Assembly (NCBI GenBank): GCA_040878005.1
Contig: JBBDMW010000011.1
Location: 1 to 36,429 of the forward strand
DNA length: 36,429 bases
Source of the DNA: JBBDMW01 sp040878005
GTDB taxonomy: Bacteria; Chloroflexota; Dehalococcoidia; Lucifugimonadales; Lucifugimonadaceae
Reading direction: 5' to 3'
Positions 7,711 to 16,537 of this stretch are shown here, one piece after another. Every line of letters starts with the position of its first letter. Position 1 is the stretch's first letter. The translations under genes and the position numbers were made by a program. The notes beneath the pieces were generated by a model. It was given only the letters and a program-made list of their open reading frames with translations. It was not told where the DNA came from and made no database searches.

Positions 7711-9261
7711 ATGGACGATCTGACTTTGAACGCACTTCTTAGCGCATATGACAAGACTGGAATCGCTGACTTTGCACGCGTTCTGGCGGCTGCGGGCTAT
7801 GGCCTGGTCAGCACCGGGGGCACGCTGAAGGCCATACAGGATGCTGGCCTGCCAGTGCGCCAGGTATCGGAGGTGACCGGCTCCCCTGAGATACTGGACG
7901 GTCGCGTGAAAACCCTCCACCCGAAGATCCACGGCGGACTGCTGGCGCGTCGTTCTTCAAGCTCGCATGTTGCCCAGCTGGAACAGCACGGCATCGAGAC
8001 CGTTGATGTGGTGGTTAACAACCTCTACCCGTTCGTCGAGACGATCTCCCGCCCCGATGTCACACTTGAGGATGCTCTGGAGAACATCGACATCGGCGGC
8101 CCTGCCATGACGAGGGCGGCAGCCAAGAACTTCCCTGACGTGATCGTGATCGTGGACCCGGCTGATTACGGCTGGGTGGGCGAGATGATCTGTCGCGATG
8201 GCGTCCCGTTGGAGAAGCGCCGGCAACTGGCAGCGAAGGCCTTTCAGCACGTGGCGCTGTACGACACGATGATTGCTGAATACCTCCGGGACTCAGGTGC
8301 TGCGGAGAGTCAGGCAGACGCCAAATTCCCGCAGGAACTAACCATGGGCTGGTCCAGGGCCAGCATTCCGCGGTACGGTGAGAACCCGCACCAGGCAGGC
8401 GGCGTTTACTCCACGCCGGGTGAACAGGGCGGTGTGGCCAATGCCAGGCAGGTCCACGGCATCGATATGTCGTACCTGAACTATTTCGACGCCGACGCCG
8501 CCTGGATCGCCGCAAACAGCTTTGATAGCCACAGCGTGGCCATAGTGAAGCATGCCAACCCATGCGGATTGGCCGTTCATGGAGACCAGGCTGAAGCCTA
8601 CAGGCGCGCTTTATCTGGCGACCCCGTGTCGGCGTACGGCGGCATCGTTGGCTTCAACAGCATTGTGACTGCTGAAACGGCTCAGGCAATGAAGGGCGTC
8701 CTGTTCGACGTGATCGTTGCCCCTGGTTATGAGACAGATGCTTTGGAAATACTCAGGGGCCGGAAGCGGACGCGCCTCCTTGAGGCAGGCCGCTCCACCC
8801 CTGCTTCGTTGACGGTGCGATCCATCTCTGGCGGTGTGCTGGCCCAGACTTCCGATGTGCTGGAAGAAGACCCGGAGTCGTGGAAGGTGGTCACCGAGCG
8901 CAAGCCGTCGCATGACGAGTTGCTGGACCTGGCATTTGCATGGCGGGCGTGCCATCTCATCCGTTCCAACGCCATCGTGCTCGCGAAAGACCGTACACTC
9001 ACGGGCATGGGCGCGGGACAGCCGAACAGGGTCACCAGCGTGCACCTCGCCGTTCGTGCAGCGGGCGAGCGCGCCTCAGGGTCGGCATTGGCCTCCGACG
9101 CGTTCTTCCCGTTCGCCGATGGCCTTGAGCTTGCAGGAGAGTCTGGTGTTACAGCGGTTGCCCAGCCTGGCGGCTCCATACGTGATGACGAGGTAACCGA
9201 GGCGGCCAACCGGCTTGGCATGACAATGGTCTTCACCGGCACACGCCACTTCCTGCACTAA
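7711..9261 (+). CDS. purH: Bifunctional AICAR formyltransferase / IMP cyclohydrolase (PurH)
   Basis: A 516-residue protein catalysing the last two steps of IMP synthesis. The N-terminal MGS-like IMP cyclohydrolase domain holds LLSAYDKTGIADFA, ISTGGT-like VSTGGTLKAI, and RVKTLHPKIHGGLLARR. The C-terminal AICAR transformylase domain has RYGENPHQ, the catalytic KHANPCG (near 281) and SDAFFPFADGLE. Length and domain order are standard. The stop TAA is followed after 2 nt by the ATG of a glycosyltransferase, so the two are translationally coupled. Confidence 0.96.
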   Translation: MDDLTLNALLSAYDKTGIADFARVLAAAGYGLVSTGGTLKAIQDAGLPVRQVSEVTGSPEILDGRVKTLHPKIHGGLLARRSSSSHVAQLEQHGIETVDVVVNNLYPFVETISRPDVTLEDALENIDIGGPAMTRAAAKNFPDVIVIVDPADYGWVGEMICRDGVPLEKRRQLAAKAFQHVALYDTMIAEYLRDSGAAESQADAKFPQELTMGWSRASIPRYGENPHQAGGVYSTPGEQGGVANARQVHGIDMSYLNYFDADAAWIAANSFDSHSVAIVKHANPCGLAVHGDQAEAYRRALSGDPVSAYGGIVGFNSIVTAETAQAMKGVLFDVIVAPGYETDALEILRGRKRTRLLEAGRSTPASLTVRSISGGVLAQTSDVLEEDPESWKVVTERKPSHDELLDLAFAWRACHLIRSNAIVLAKDRTLTGMGAGQPNRVTSVHLAVRAAGERASGSALASDAFFPFADGLELAGESGVTAVAQPGGSIRDDEVTEAANRLGMTMVFTGTRHFLH

Positions 9262-9263
9262 TC

Positions 9264-10031
9264 ATGACCAGTTCCGCTTCAACATCCCAACAGCAGGCCA
9301 GGACCCAGGTAGATATTGTTATCCCTGTGCTCAACGAAGAGCGGGCGCTGCCGGTCTGTATTGGCAAGTTGACTGACTTCGTAGCCGCTCATCCCGAGAA
9401 AGACTGGGCAATCACGGTCGCCGATAACGGATCCACGGATCGTACTCAGGAAGTGGCCGCTGGCCTCGCTGAAACCAATCCCTCCTTGGTGCGAATTACC
9501 AGGCTGGACCAGCGCGGTCGTGGCAGGGCTCTTAAAAGGGCATGGCTGGAGAGCAAGGCTGATGTGCGCTGCTACATGGATGTGGATCTGTCCACGGACC
9601 TGAAGTCCCTGCCGGACCTGGTGACAGCAATAGCCGATGAAGGCTATGACATATCGATTGGCTCCCGCCTGCTGCCGCAGTCAGAGGTTGTGGGACGCAC
9701 CCTCAAACGGGAAATCACCTCCCGCGGCTACAGCATGCTCTTCCGGTCAATGTTCTTCCCCGGCTTCCGTGACGCCCAGTGCGGCTTCAAGGCCATCTCT
9801 GCCCGCGCTGCCACAGCACTGGTGCCGCTGGTCCAGGACAACCACTGGTTTTTCGATACCGAACTCCTGCTCATTGCAAAGCATTCAGGGTTCCGGATCA
9901 AGGAGATACCAGTTCACTGGGAAGATGACCCGGATTCACGCGTCAAGATAATTTCGACTGCCTGGGAAGACACCAGGGGCCTATTGAGACTCAGGTTCGG
10001 CGGCATGCCAGAGGTGACTTCACACCCTTGA
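9264..10031 (+). CDS. Family 2 glycosyltransferase (dolichyl-phosphate glucosyltransferase-like)
   Basis: A 255-residue GT-A fold protein. VDIVIPVLNEERALPVCI and TVADNGSTDRTQEVA form the nucleotide-sugar half. CYMDVDLSTDLKSLPDLV carries the DxD-type metal site near 110, and SRGYSMLFRSMFFPGFRDAQCGFKA is typical of the DPG/DPM-synthase-like branch that charges polyprenyl phosphate with a sugar. There is no C-terminal membrane anchor. It sits 2 nt after purH, but its role is more likely envelope glycosylation than purine synthesis; the acceptor is inferred. Confidence 0.82.
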   Translation: MTSSASTSQQQARTQVDIVIPVLNEERALPVCIGKLTDFVAAHPEKDWAITVADNGSTDRTQEVAAGLAETNPSLVRITRLDQRGRGRALKRAWLESKADVRCYMDVDLSTDLKSLPDLVTAIADEGYDISIGSRLLPQSEVVGRTLKREITSRGYSMLFRSMFFPGFRDAQCGFKAISARAATALVPLVQDNHWFFDTELLLIAKHSGFRIKEIPVHWEDDPDSRVKIISTAWEDTRGLLRLRFGGMPEVTSHP

Positions 10032-10078
10032 CCCTTCATGTACGGCATCGCTAGAGTTGTTCGCCGCGACCGCCTACC

Positions 10079-10103
10079 GGGTTTTCGACATCGAGAACTA
10101 CCC
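10079..10103. promoter_or_regulatory. Imperfect palindrome upstream of the nicotinate phosphoribosyltransferase gene
   Basis: GGGTTTTCGA at the left end is mirrored imperfectly by the right half (ending CTACCC), centred on CAT, about 50 nt before the ATG. It could be an operator or RNA hairpin. No regulator is identified and chance symmetry cannot be excluded. Confidence 0.25.
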
Positions 10104-10153
10104 GAACACGACTCATCCTGCAGGGGCGCCACCCCGGGAGCGTTTTCTCCACA

Positions 10154-11152
10154 ATGACTACCCGCGAGTTTGAAATCGCGCGCTCGGTGCTTGTCGGAGA
10201 TACCGCCGACATCTACCTGCACCGCACGCTGACCATTCTGCGCAACGAGGGGATCAACCCCGAAGTGGTGATGGAGTTCACCGCCGAGCGAGACGGCACG
10301 TTTTGCGGCATCACCGAGGTGAAATCCCTGCTGGGCCGCGTATTGCCTGAGACTGGCAGAGAGGTGTGGGCGCTTGAGGAAGGCGCTTCCGTATCTGCCG
10401 GTGAAGTCTCACTGCGTGTGCGTGCACCATATGCATCCTTTGGCCTGTACGAAACAGCCATCTGCGGAACGCTTGCGTCGTGTACGGGCTGGGCAACTGC
10501 CGCCCGCGAGTGTGTGGAGGCGGGCAACGGCATCCCCGTGGTGGCATTCGGCGCACGTCACGTGCACCCGTCCATAGTGGGCGTCATGGACTACGCGGCG
10601 GTAGTGGGCAGGTGCGCCTCCAGCTCATCGCTCCTGGGCGGCCGTCTGACGGGACTCACCCCATCCGGAACAATGCCCCATTCGCTGGTGCTGCTGGTTG
10701 GCGACACCGTTCGTGCTGTGCAGGCGTTTGACCGGCACATGCCCCCGGAGGTGCCGCGGGTCGCCCTCGTGGACACGTTCAAAGACGAGGCCGAGGAGTC
10801 CATAGAGGTGGCCAAGGCACTGCGGGAGCGGCTGCGGGGGGTGCGCCTGGATACGCCGCGTGAGCGTGGCGGCGTGACCCCCGACCTGGTTCATGAGGTG
10901 CGGGCAAGGCTGGACCAGGCGGGATACAACCATGTGGATATTTTTGTGAGTGGTGGCATCACGCCTGATCGCATACGAGAGTTCGTGGAGGCAGAGGCGC
11001 CGGTCAGCGTCTTCGCCGTTGGGTACCACATAGCCGGAGCACCGCCCGTCAGCTTCACGGCCGACATCAAGGAGATCGACGGCCGGAACGTGGCGAAGCG
11101 GGGCCGCGTCCCCGGCGCAAGCGTGAATGCCAGGCTGACGCGGGTCTTGTAG
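10154..11152 (+). CDS. Nicotinate phosphoribosyltransferase family protein
   Basis: A 332-residue protein of the short NAPRTase/quinolinate PRTase-like fold, involved in NAD salvage (nicotinate plus PRPP to nicotinate mononucleotide). GITEVKSLL and EGASVSAGEVSLRVRAPYASFGLYET match the N-terminal domain. VVAFGARHVHPSIVGVMD holds the histidine region, LTPSGTMPHSLVLL is strongly diagnostic, and DIFVSGGITPDRIREF lines the PRPP-phosphate site near 270. It is shorter than E. coli PncB (about 400 residues) and resembles the archaeal/thermophile class. It ends 55 bp from the convergent tilS stop. Confidence 0.83.
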   Translation: MTTREFEIARSVLVGDTADIYLHRTLTILRNEGINPEVVMEFTAERDGTFCGITEVKSLLGRVLPETGREVWALEEGASVSAGEVSLRVRAPYASFGLYETAICGTLASCTGWATAARECVEAGNGIPVVAFGARHVHPSIVGVMDYAAVVGRCASSSSLLGGRLTGLTPSGTMPHSLVLLVGDTVRAVQAFDRHMPPEVPRVALVDTFKDEAEESIEVAKALRERLRGVRLDTPRERGGVTPDLVHEVRARLDQAGYNHVDIFVSGGITPDRIREFVEAEAPVSVFAVGYHIAGAPPVSFTADIKEIDGRNVAKRGRVPGASVNARLTRVL

Positions 11153-11207
11153 GCCAGCCCGCGGAGCACGATTTATCTCTTGTCGTACACAAGTGCATAG
11201 GACGCGC

Positions 11208-12668
11208 TCACTCCGTATGGCTGTGCGGCACCTTCAGTGCCAGTCGCAGAGCCTGTTTCGCATCCGCCGGAAGACGCGCCCACTCGGCGGGGCGGCAACC
11301 GGCAACCCATGCGATCCCACGAGGCGATACAACCAGGGGCGCGCGGTCGCGCCACGTTCGCGGGACGTGTGCGCCCACGAAGAAATCCTGCAGCTTGACG
11401 TTCTCCGTCATGCCGAGTGGATGAAAGCGGTCACCAGGCTGGCGTGAGCGGATATGCAGACCGCCATCCGCCAGGGATGTCTCCAGGAACGCCACCATGG
11501 GGTTTGCCCGCGCTCCGGGATCAGGTGGGGCATCGACCAATTCGGCGACAAGTTGAAAGCCGCCTCCCAGCTCGGTCGTGCCGGGGACCTCCAGCGGTTT
11601 CGATGGAACGCCAGCCGGGTACGGGCAACGTTCGTCCGGCGCCTCTGTATGGACGATCCTCAAAGTGTGGTAATCGACTTCAAATCGCAGGCCCCGGGGA
11701 AGGTCCAGAGATGTACCCGCGTGTCCAAGCGCGAGCCTCCGCATATCTTCGACATGCGCCTGCTCGAGCTCTTGTGGCGTACCGGCAGCGTTCTCAAAAA
11801 TTGTCATGAGGACGCGTCGGCTGAGGGCTGGGGAGATCTGGTTAAAGGCACGACGGTCAAGTGTTGTTGTTCGGGCCTCGTCGCCCGCCGCCGTGTCGCC
11901 TAGGGCGTCTTGAACTGCTCCTTTTATGATCTCCATGTCGGACGCTGCGTTTTCGGCCAGTCGGGCAACGGACTCGACGACCCCCAGGTTCACCTCCTCC
12001 AGCGCAGGCAGAACCTGGTGCCGAATCCGATTGCGGCTGAATTGAACGTCCTCATTTGAAGCGTCAACGCGGGGCGTAACGCCGTTCAGTTCGCAGAATC
12101 CAACAGTCTCAGTACGCCGGATCTTTAGCAGGGGCCGCACCACGCGAACGGCTGGGGCCAGCGCTGTCGCCGGTCGCTCCATGACTGGACGCATGCCCGC
12201 CAGCCCTCGCAGGCCACTGCCACGCGCGACATGCAGAAGGACCGTCTCGGCCTGGTCATCTAGCGTGTGACCTGTCACCACGGCTTGCGCTCCAATTTCA
12301 GCGGCGGTACGCGCCAGGAAGTCGTAGCGCGCCTCGCGGGCCGCTGCCTCCAGCGACATTCCCCGCTCCCGGGCAATCGCAGCCATATCAGCGGCGTCCA
12401 TATGGCACGGCACGTCCAACGCCTCGCACGTCTGGACGACGAAATCGGCGTCCTTGTCTGATTCAGCACCTCGAAGACGATGGTTCAGGTGCCCTGCATG
12501 GATAACGAGATCGCTGTTGCTCCTCAACTCGCAGCAGGCAAGCAGCAGCGCAGTGGAGTCTGGCCCACCGGAGAACGCCACGAGCAGTGGACTGTTGAAG
12601 TCGACGCCGGCATTCTGGAGGGCAGCTTCCACCGCTTGAACGAAATCGAAACCTGGAGGCACTGGCAC
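11208..12668 (-). CDS. tilS: tRNA(Ile)-lysidine synthetase (TilS)
   Basis: A 486-residue protein that converts the wobble C34 of tRNA-Ile(CAU) to lysidine. The N-terminal PP-loop ATPase motif SGGPDS is at 33-38, with HLNHRLRGAESDKDADFV and TGHTLDDQAETVLLH further in. RPLLKIRRTE and NRIRHQVLPALEEVN are typical of the family. A C-terminal TilS_C domain (HIRSRQPGDRFHPLGM...LQDFFVGAHVPRTWRD) makes it the long form. The start is GTG, 17 nt after the stop of the CNNM/CBS gene, implying one transcript. Confidence 0.92.
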   Translation of the reverse strand: MPVPPGFDFVQAVEAALQNAGVDFNSPLLVAFSGGPDSTALLLACCELRSNSDLVIHAGHLNHRLRGAESDKDADFVVQTCEALDVPCHMDAADMAAIARERGMSLEAAAREARYDFLARTAAEIGAQAVVTGHTLDDQAETVLLHVARGSGLRGLAGMRPVMERPATALAPAVRVVRPLLKIRRTETVGFCELNGVTPRVDASNEDVQFSRNRIRHQVLPALEEVNLGVVESVARLAENAASDMEIIKGAVQDALGDTAAGDEARTTTLDRRAFNQISPALSRRVLMTIFENAAGTPQELEQAHVEDMRRLALGHAGTSLDLPRGLRFEVDYHTLRIVHTEAPDERCPYPAGVPSKPLEVPGTTELGGGFQLVAELVDAPPDPGARANPMVAFLETSLADGGLHIRSRQPGDRFHPLGMTENVKLQDFFVGAHVPRTWRDRAPLVVSPRGIAWVAGCRPAEWARLPADAKQALRLALKVPHSHTE

Positions 12669-12685
12669 CTGGCTTACATCTCTGT

Positions 12686-13975
12686 CTACGACTGCGCCTG
12701 GGGTTGTGCCCCTTCAGCAACCTTCGGCCGCCGCCGGATGCGGATCTTTGAGATCTTCCGATCGTCCATTTCCACCACCTGCATGCGCAGCTCCCCAAAC
12801 CGGATACGCGAGTTCACCTCTGGAAGTTTCTGGGCCTGCTCCAGGAAGAAACCGGCCACAGTTTCATAGTCGCCTTCGGGAATTTCCAGGTCCAGCTCAT
12901 CGTTGGCCTCGTCGATGGTCATGCCACCGTCTACGAGGAACGTATTCTCATCCACGGTAATGAACCTTCGTTCTGGGACACTACCCTCTTCACCGGTGCG
13001 GCCGACGATCTGCTCCACGACCCGCGTCAGGGTTATGAGGCCCGAGATGCCTCCGAATTCATCCACTGCCAGCGCGATCTTGTGCCCTGCCTGCTGCATC
13101 TGTGAGAACAACTCATCCAGCCGCTTTGTCTCCGGTACAAACAGTGCACGGCGCATGAGCCGGGTCACCGGCTGTGACGGGTCCAGCTTGCCCTGGGCGA
13201 ACGAAGCCATCACGTCCTTGACCGATAGGACGCCAACCACGTCATCAAAGTCATCGTCATACACGGGGAAGCGGGTGTGCGGGTGTTGACGGTACGACTC
13301 AAGAAATTGTTCGAAAGTGGTCTCAGCATTTACCCACGTGATCTCTGTGCGCGGGGTCATCACATCCCGGACCTCAGTCTCACCAAATCTGAAGATGTTT
13401 TCCAGCATTGCACCCTGGCCGGTCTCTACGGTCCCTTCAGCTTCGCCGATGTCTATCAGCATCCGTAGCTCACGGATGGTGACAGCCGGCGTCGTGAGGG
13501 CCTCGCGTCCTCCGAGCAGACGCATGATGACCTTTGGCAGAATGGTGAAGCCATATACCAGGGGGCCGCTTATGATCATCAGGAAGTAGACGGGGCGAGC
13601 GACGAACAGTGACCATCGCTCCGCGGCAACGTTCGCCAGCGACTTTGGCGTCAGCTCGCCGAAGATGACCAGCACTGCGGTCGTGGCGATTGTCGCCAGG
13701 GCCACAGTTCCGCCAGTGTTTCCCCATACGGCAATCGCGAGGCTCGTGCCCACGGCGGCCAACATCATGTTCAGAACGTTGTTGGCCAGCAGGATCGCAC
13801 CGAAGAACTTCTCGTGCTGTTCCGAGAACTTCATGATCATTCTGGCGCGCCTATCGCCTTCGGTGGCGAGACGGTGAATGCGGAACTTGTTGACGGCCAG
13901 GAGGGCGGTTTCTGAAGAACTTATGAAGGCGCTGCCTATGAGGGCCAGCACCAGCATGAGAATCGAAAGCTCCAA
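12686..13975 (-). CDS. CNNM/HlyC-CorC family membrane protein with CBS pair
   Basis: N-terminal CNNM (DUF21) transmembrane domain (MELSILMLVLALIGSAF, SSSETALLAVNK, FGELTPKSLANV), then two CBS domains (VMTPRTEITWV, HTRFPVYDDDFDDVVGVL, DEFGGISGLITL) and a CorC/HlyC-type transporter-associated domain (INEANDELDL-like TIDEANDELDLEIPEGDYETVAGF). Family members are implicated in Mg2+/Co2+ export or homeostasis; the common 'haemolysin' name is historical. I choose the TTG at 13975 because GAGGAG lies 6 nt upstream and the first helix starts there. A TTG at 14011 would add 12 residues. It precedes tilS. Confidence 0.88.
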   Translation of the reverse strand: MELSILMLVLALIGSAFISSSETALLAVNKFRIHRLATEGDRRARMIMKFSEQHEKFFGAILLANNVLNMMLAAVGTSLAIAVWGNTGGTVALATIATTAVLVIFGELTPKSLANVAAERWSLFVARPVYFLMIISGPLVYGFTILPKVIMRLLGGREALTTPAVTIRELRMLIDIGEAEGTVETGQGAMLENIFRFGETEVRDVMTPRTEITWVNAETTFEQFLESYRQHPHTRFPVYDDDFDDVVGVLSVKDVMASFAQGKLDPSQPVTRLMRRALFVPETKRLDELFSQMQQAGHKIALAVDEFGGISGLITLTRVVEQIVGRTGEEGSVPERRFITVDENTFLVDGGMTIDEANDELDLEIPEGDYETVAGFFLEQAQKLPEVNSRIRFGELRMQVVEMDDRKISKIRIRRRPKVAEGAQPQAQS

Positions 13976-14018
13976 GGGAGTCTCCTCATCGGGATTGAGG
14001 ACGCAGTTCAAACGGCGT

Positions 14019-14063
14019 AAAAAGGCAGCGCCCTCTCAGCAAAGTCTAACCGAGAGGGCGCTG
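14019..14063 (-). terminator. Intrinsic terminator of recA
   Basis: A perfect 12-bp stem (CAGCGCCCTCTC at 14026-14037 with GAGAGGGCGCTG at 14052-14063) and a 14-nt loop are followed on the minus strand by CC and five Ts (14023-14019). It lies 79 bp after the recA stop and before the CNNM/CBS gene. Confidence 0.9.
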
Positions 14064-14141
14064 TTGGAAACTCGCCGATGCCTTGCGAGATTGCCTGGCG
14101 CTTTCAGATGTGACCCGGAAACCAGTTCGGGGCAGCGGGGA

Positions 14142-15254
14142 TTACTGCGCTGCGGCTTCTATCCCAGTCTCCACCTCTGCTTCTTCACCACCGGGGGAAG
14201 ACTCCTCCTCGTCACGGGGTTGAACTGGCGCAGCGTGCCCGCGGATGGCCTTCTCAATGTCATCACGGATGTCCGTGTTTTTCTTCAGGAACTCCCGTGC
14301 AGCCTCCCGGCCCTGTCCCAGCCGGGTTTCGCCATACGAGAAGAAAGCGCCGCTCTTCTTTACGATGCCGTACTCAACACCGAGGTCAAGCAGCGCTCCT
14401 TCCTTGCTGATGCCTTCGCTGAACAGGATCTCCAACTCCGCTTTCTTGAATGGCGGCGCCACCTTGTTTTTCACAACTCGGGCACGTATCCGGTTACCGA
14501 TGATGTCCGAGCCGGCTTTGATGGCCTCAGTGCGGCGGAGGTCTATGCGGACTGAGCTGTAGAACTTCAGCGCCCTCCCGCCGGGAGTCACCTCCGGGTT
14601 GCCGAATACCACTCCAACCTTTTCACGAAGCTGGTTGATGAATATGGCCACTGTGTTCGTCTTGTGTATGGAGCCGGTCAGCTTGCGAAGGGCCTGCGAC
14701 ATGAGGCGTGCCTGTGCGCCAATGTGGTGGTCGCCCATCTCGCCTTCAAGCTCTGCCGCCGGGACCAGGGCAGCTACGCTGTCAAGGACAACCACGTCCA
14801 GCGCCCCGCTTCGAACCAGGTAGTCCGTGATCTCGAGTGCCTGTTCTGCCGAATCAGGCTGTGAAATCAAGAGCTTCTCCACGTCCACGCCAATGAGCTT
14901 GGCGTACGTGGGGTCCATGGCGTGCTCAACGTCAACGTAAGCGGCTGAGCCTCCCGCAAGCTGGGCCTCTGCGATCACTGACATGGCAAGGGTGGACTTT
15001 CCGGCAGACTCTGCTCCGAATATCTCCACCACCCTGCCGCGCGGCAGGCCGCCCAGGCCAAGGGCCATGTCCAGTGCAATGGAGCCGGTGGGGATCGAGC
15101 CAATTGTCCGGTCGGTATTCGACTCGCTCATGCGCATGACTGCGCCGCGGCCGAACGCTTTCTCTATCTGTGCGAGCGCAAGCTCCAGGGTCTTTTCCCT
15201 GTCGCTCGCTGTCCCGTTTTTGGATGCGGCTTTGTGGCCGTTCTGTGATGCCAA
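14142..15254 (-). CDS. recA: Recombinase RecA
   Basis: A 370-residue DNA strand-exchange ATPase and SOS co-protease. Visible are ALAQIEKAFGRGAVMRM, the Walker A region GAESAGKST (80-88), the MAW motif region IDVEHAMDP-like YVDVEHAMDPTYA, DSVAALVPAAELEGEMGD, and loop L2 with INQLREKVGVVFGNPEVTPGG. The Walker A has Ala where most RecA proteins have Pro (GPESSGKTT). An acidic, glutamate-rich tail follows the core. The start is TTG with AAGGA about 8 nt upstream. It is monocistronic, with its own terminator and a promoter candidate downstream of the lysR gene. Confidence 0.97.
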   Translation of the reverse strand: MASQNGHKAASKNGTASDREKTLELALAQIEKAFGRGAVMRMSESNTDRTIGSIPTGSIALDMALGLGGLPRGRVVEIFGAESAGKSTLAMSVIAEAQLAGGSAAYVDVEHAMDPTYAKLIGVDVEKLLISQPDSAEQALEITDYLVRSGALDVVVLDSVAALVPAAELEGEMGDHHIGAQARLMSQALRKLTGSIHKTNTVAIFINQLREKVGVVFGNPEVTPGGRALKFYSSVRIDLRRTEAIKAGSDIIGNRIRARVVKNKVAPPFKKAELEILFSEGISKEGALLDLGVEYGIVKKSGAFFSYGETRLGQGREAAREFLKKNTDIRDDIEKAIRGHAAPVQPRDEEESSPGGEEAEVETGIEAAAQ

Positions 15255-15372
15255 GATCGTCTTCCTTAATTTTTGTACGGCGCTGCCGGTACTGTGGAGG
15301 CGGGTGGTTGCAGACTGCTGCTGTAGGCGCCTGTTTCAGTGACGAATGGCCTGGGAAAGCAGGACCACATAA

Positions 15373-15401
15373 ACTAGACTAGCACAGGCGTTCGGTGACA
15401 A
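15373..15401 (-). promoter_or_regulatory. recA promoter candidate with degenerate SOS box
   Basis: TTGTCA (15401-15396) and TCTAGT (15378-15373) are spaced 17 nt on the minus strand. Inside the spacer is GAAC-GCCT-GTGC (15393-15382), one mismatch from the GAAC-N4-GTTC LexA/DinR box of Gram-positive type. Its position over the promoter suits LexA repression, but the match is imperfect. Confidence 0.4.
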
Positions 15402-15422
15402 CAATACCTGTATGGCACAACT

Positions 15423-16352
15423 CTACTGCCTTATCGCAGGCTCGTCACCGGCTTCGGCTGCCTGTGGCTGAAATGGCGGGATGAAATCTATGAATGCCTG
15501 CACGTGGGGAGGCCGGGGCCGAGCGCTCTCATAGACCAGGTAGAGGTCTCGGATTATGGGCGCCCCTTCCAGTCGAACCGCCGCCACCCGTGCGGGCTGG
15601 TGCCGCTCCAGGGCGCGTGTTGATACGAAGCCCACACCCAGGCCTGCGTCCACAGCGGACACTATTGCCTGAGTGCTGCTCAAGCTCATGACCGGCTGCC
15701 GGGATGGCAGTGACAGCCCGCGTTCTGCCAGCGCTTCCACCACGGTGCGATGTGTGCCGGAGCCGTCCTCCCGCTGGATCAGTTTCTCGTCTGCCAACTG
15801 CTCGGCGGTCACAGTCCCGGAACGCGCGAACGGGTGCGATGCGGGCGCCGCCAGCACTACCTCGTCGCGAGCCATCGGAACATGCACCAGGCCAGGCTGA
15901 TCTGCCCGGCAGCCGACAAACCCCACGTCCCACCGGCGCTCCAGCAGCTCGCACGGAACCACAGAGGAGTCCGTCACAAAAATCTGCGTGCGAACCTCCG
16001 GGTTGGTCTCGGTAAAGCGGGCCGCCAGTGATGGCGCAAGGTACTCGCCGGGCGTTGTGCTCGCCACGATTCGAACTACGCCTGACAGCGCCGCTGCTCC
16101 GTTGGCGGCATGGCGTATCAACGCGTCATATTCATTGATGGTCTTCGAAGCGAATTTAAGGACCCGTTCTCCGGCGGCGGTCAGGCGTATGGCCGGTCCG
16201 CCGCGCTCTAGGAGAGACGCTCCCAGCTCCCGTTCCAGTCTCTGTACCTGCCGGCTCAACCCGGGCTGACTCATGCCCAGCCGCCGAGCGGCAGACGTGA
16301 AGCTTCCTTCTTCTGCCACGGCACAGAACGCCCGGAGTTCAACCATGTCCAT
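15423..16352 (-). CDS. LysR family transcriptional regulator
   Basis: A 309-residue LysR-type regulator. The winged-helix domain (1-62) contains LRAFCAVAEEGSFTSAARRL and MSQPGLSRQVQRLERELG. The effector domain begins near 90 with VRIVASTTPGEYLAPSLAAR and includes WDVGFVGCRADQPGLVHVPM. The STTPGEYL segment resembles CysB/selenium-metabolism-associated LysR proteins, though this is from memory. The gene is divergent from the ABC importer operon, with an inverted repeat of LysR type and a strong promoter in the 185-bp intergenic space, so control of the importer is likely. The effector could be the imported oxyanion. Confidence 0.9.
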   Translation of the reverse strand: MDMVELRAFCAVAEEGSFTSAARRLGMSQPGLSRQVQRLERELGASLLERGGPAIRLTAAGERVLKFASKTINEYDALIRHAANGAAALSGVVRIVASTTPGEYLAPSLAARFTETNPEVRTQIFVTDSSVVPCELLERRWDVGFVGCRADQPGLVHVPMARDEVVLAAPASHPFARSGTVTAEQLADEKLIQREDGSGTHRTVVEALAERGLSLPSRQPVMSLSSTQAIVSAVDAGLGVGFVSTRALERHQPARVAAVRLEGAPIIRDLYLVYESARPRPPHVQAFIDFIPPFQPQAAEAGDEPAIRQ

Positions 16353-16415
16353 TGCGGAGCGTCACCCTGCTTTCCAGGCGGCTGATCACAATCGAGCCTT
16401 GTCGGTCAGGTGCAC

Positions 16416-16430
16416 ATGCTAATACAGCAT
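16416..16430. promoter_or_regulatory. LysR-type operator candidate
   Basis: ATGCT-AATAC-AGCAT is a perfect inverted repeat with the T-N11-A character of LysR sites. It ends 5 bp before the -35 element of the importer promoter and lies between the divergent lysR and importer genes, where a LysR activator normally binds. Confidence 0.55.
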
Positions 16431-16435
16431 AAGCT

Positions 16436-16464
16436 TTGACGCACCTATTCCGAAACGTTATAAA
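16436..16464 (+). promoter_or_regulatory. Promoter of the PhnD-PhnC-PhnE-PhnE importer operon
   Basis: TTGACG (16436-16441) and TATAAA (16459-16464) are spaced exactly 17 nt. The predicted start near 16471 leaves a leader of about 67 nt before the GGAGGA and ATG at 16538. The TTG at 16436 that would open a longer frame is therefore the -35 box rather than a start codon. Confidence 0.7.
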
Positions 16465-16537
16465 CGTAATCCTGTCCGCCGTACGCTGGAACTCGGGCGT
16501 ATGCGCATATGGCATGGATCCATTACCTGGAGGAACG

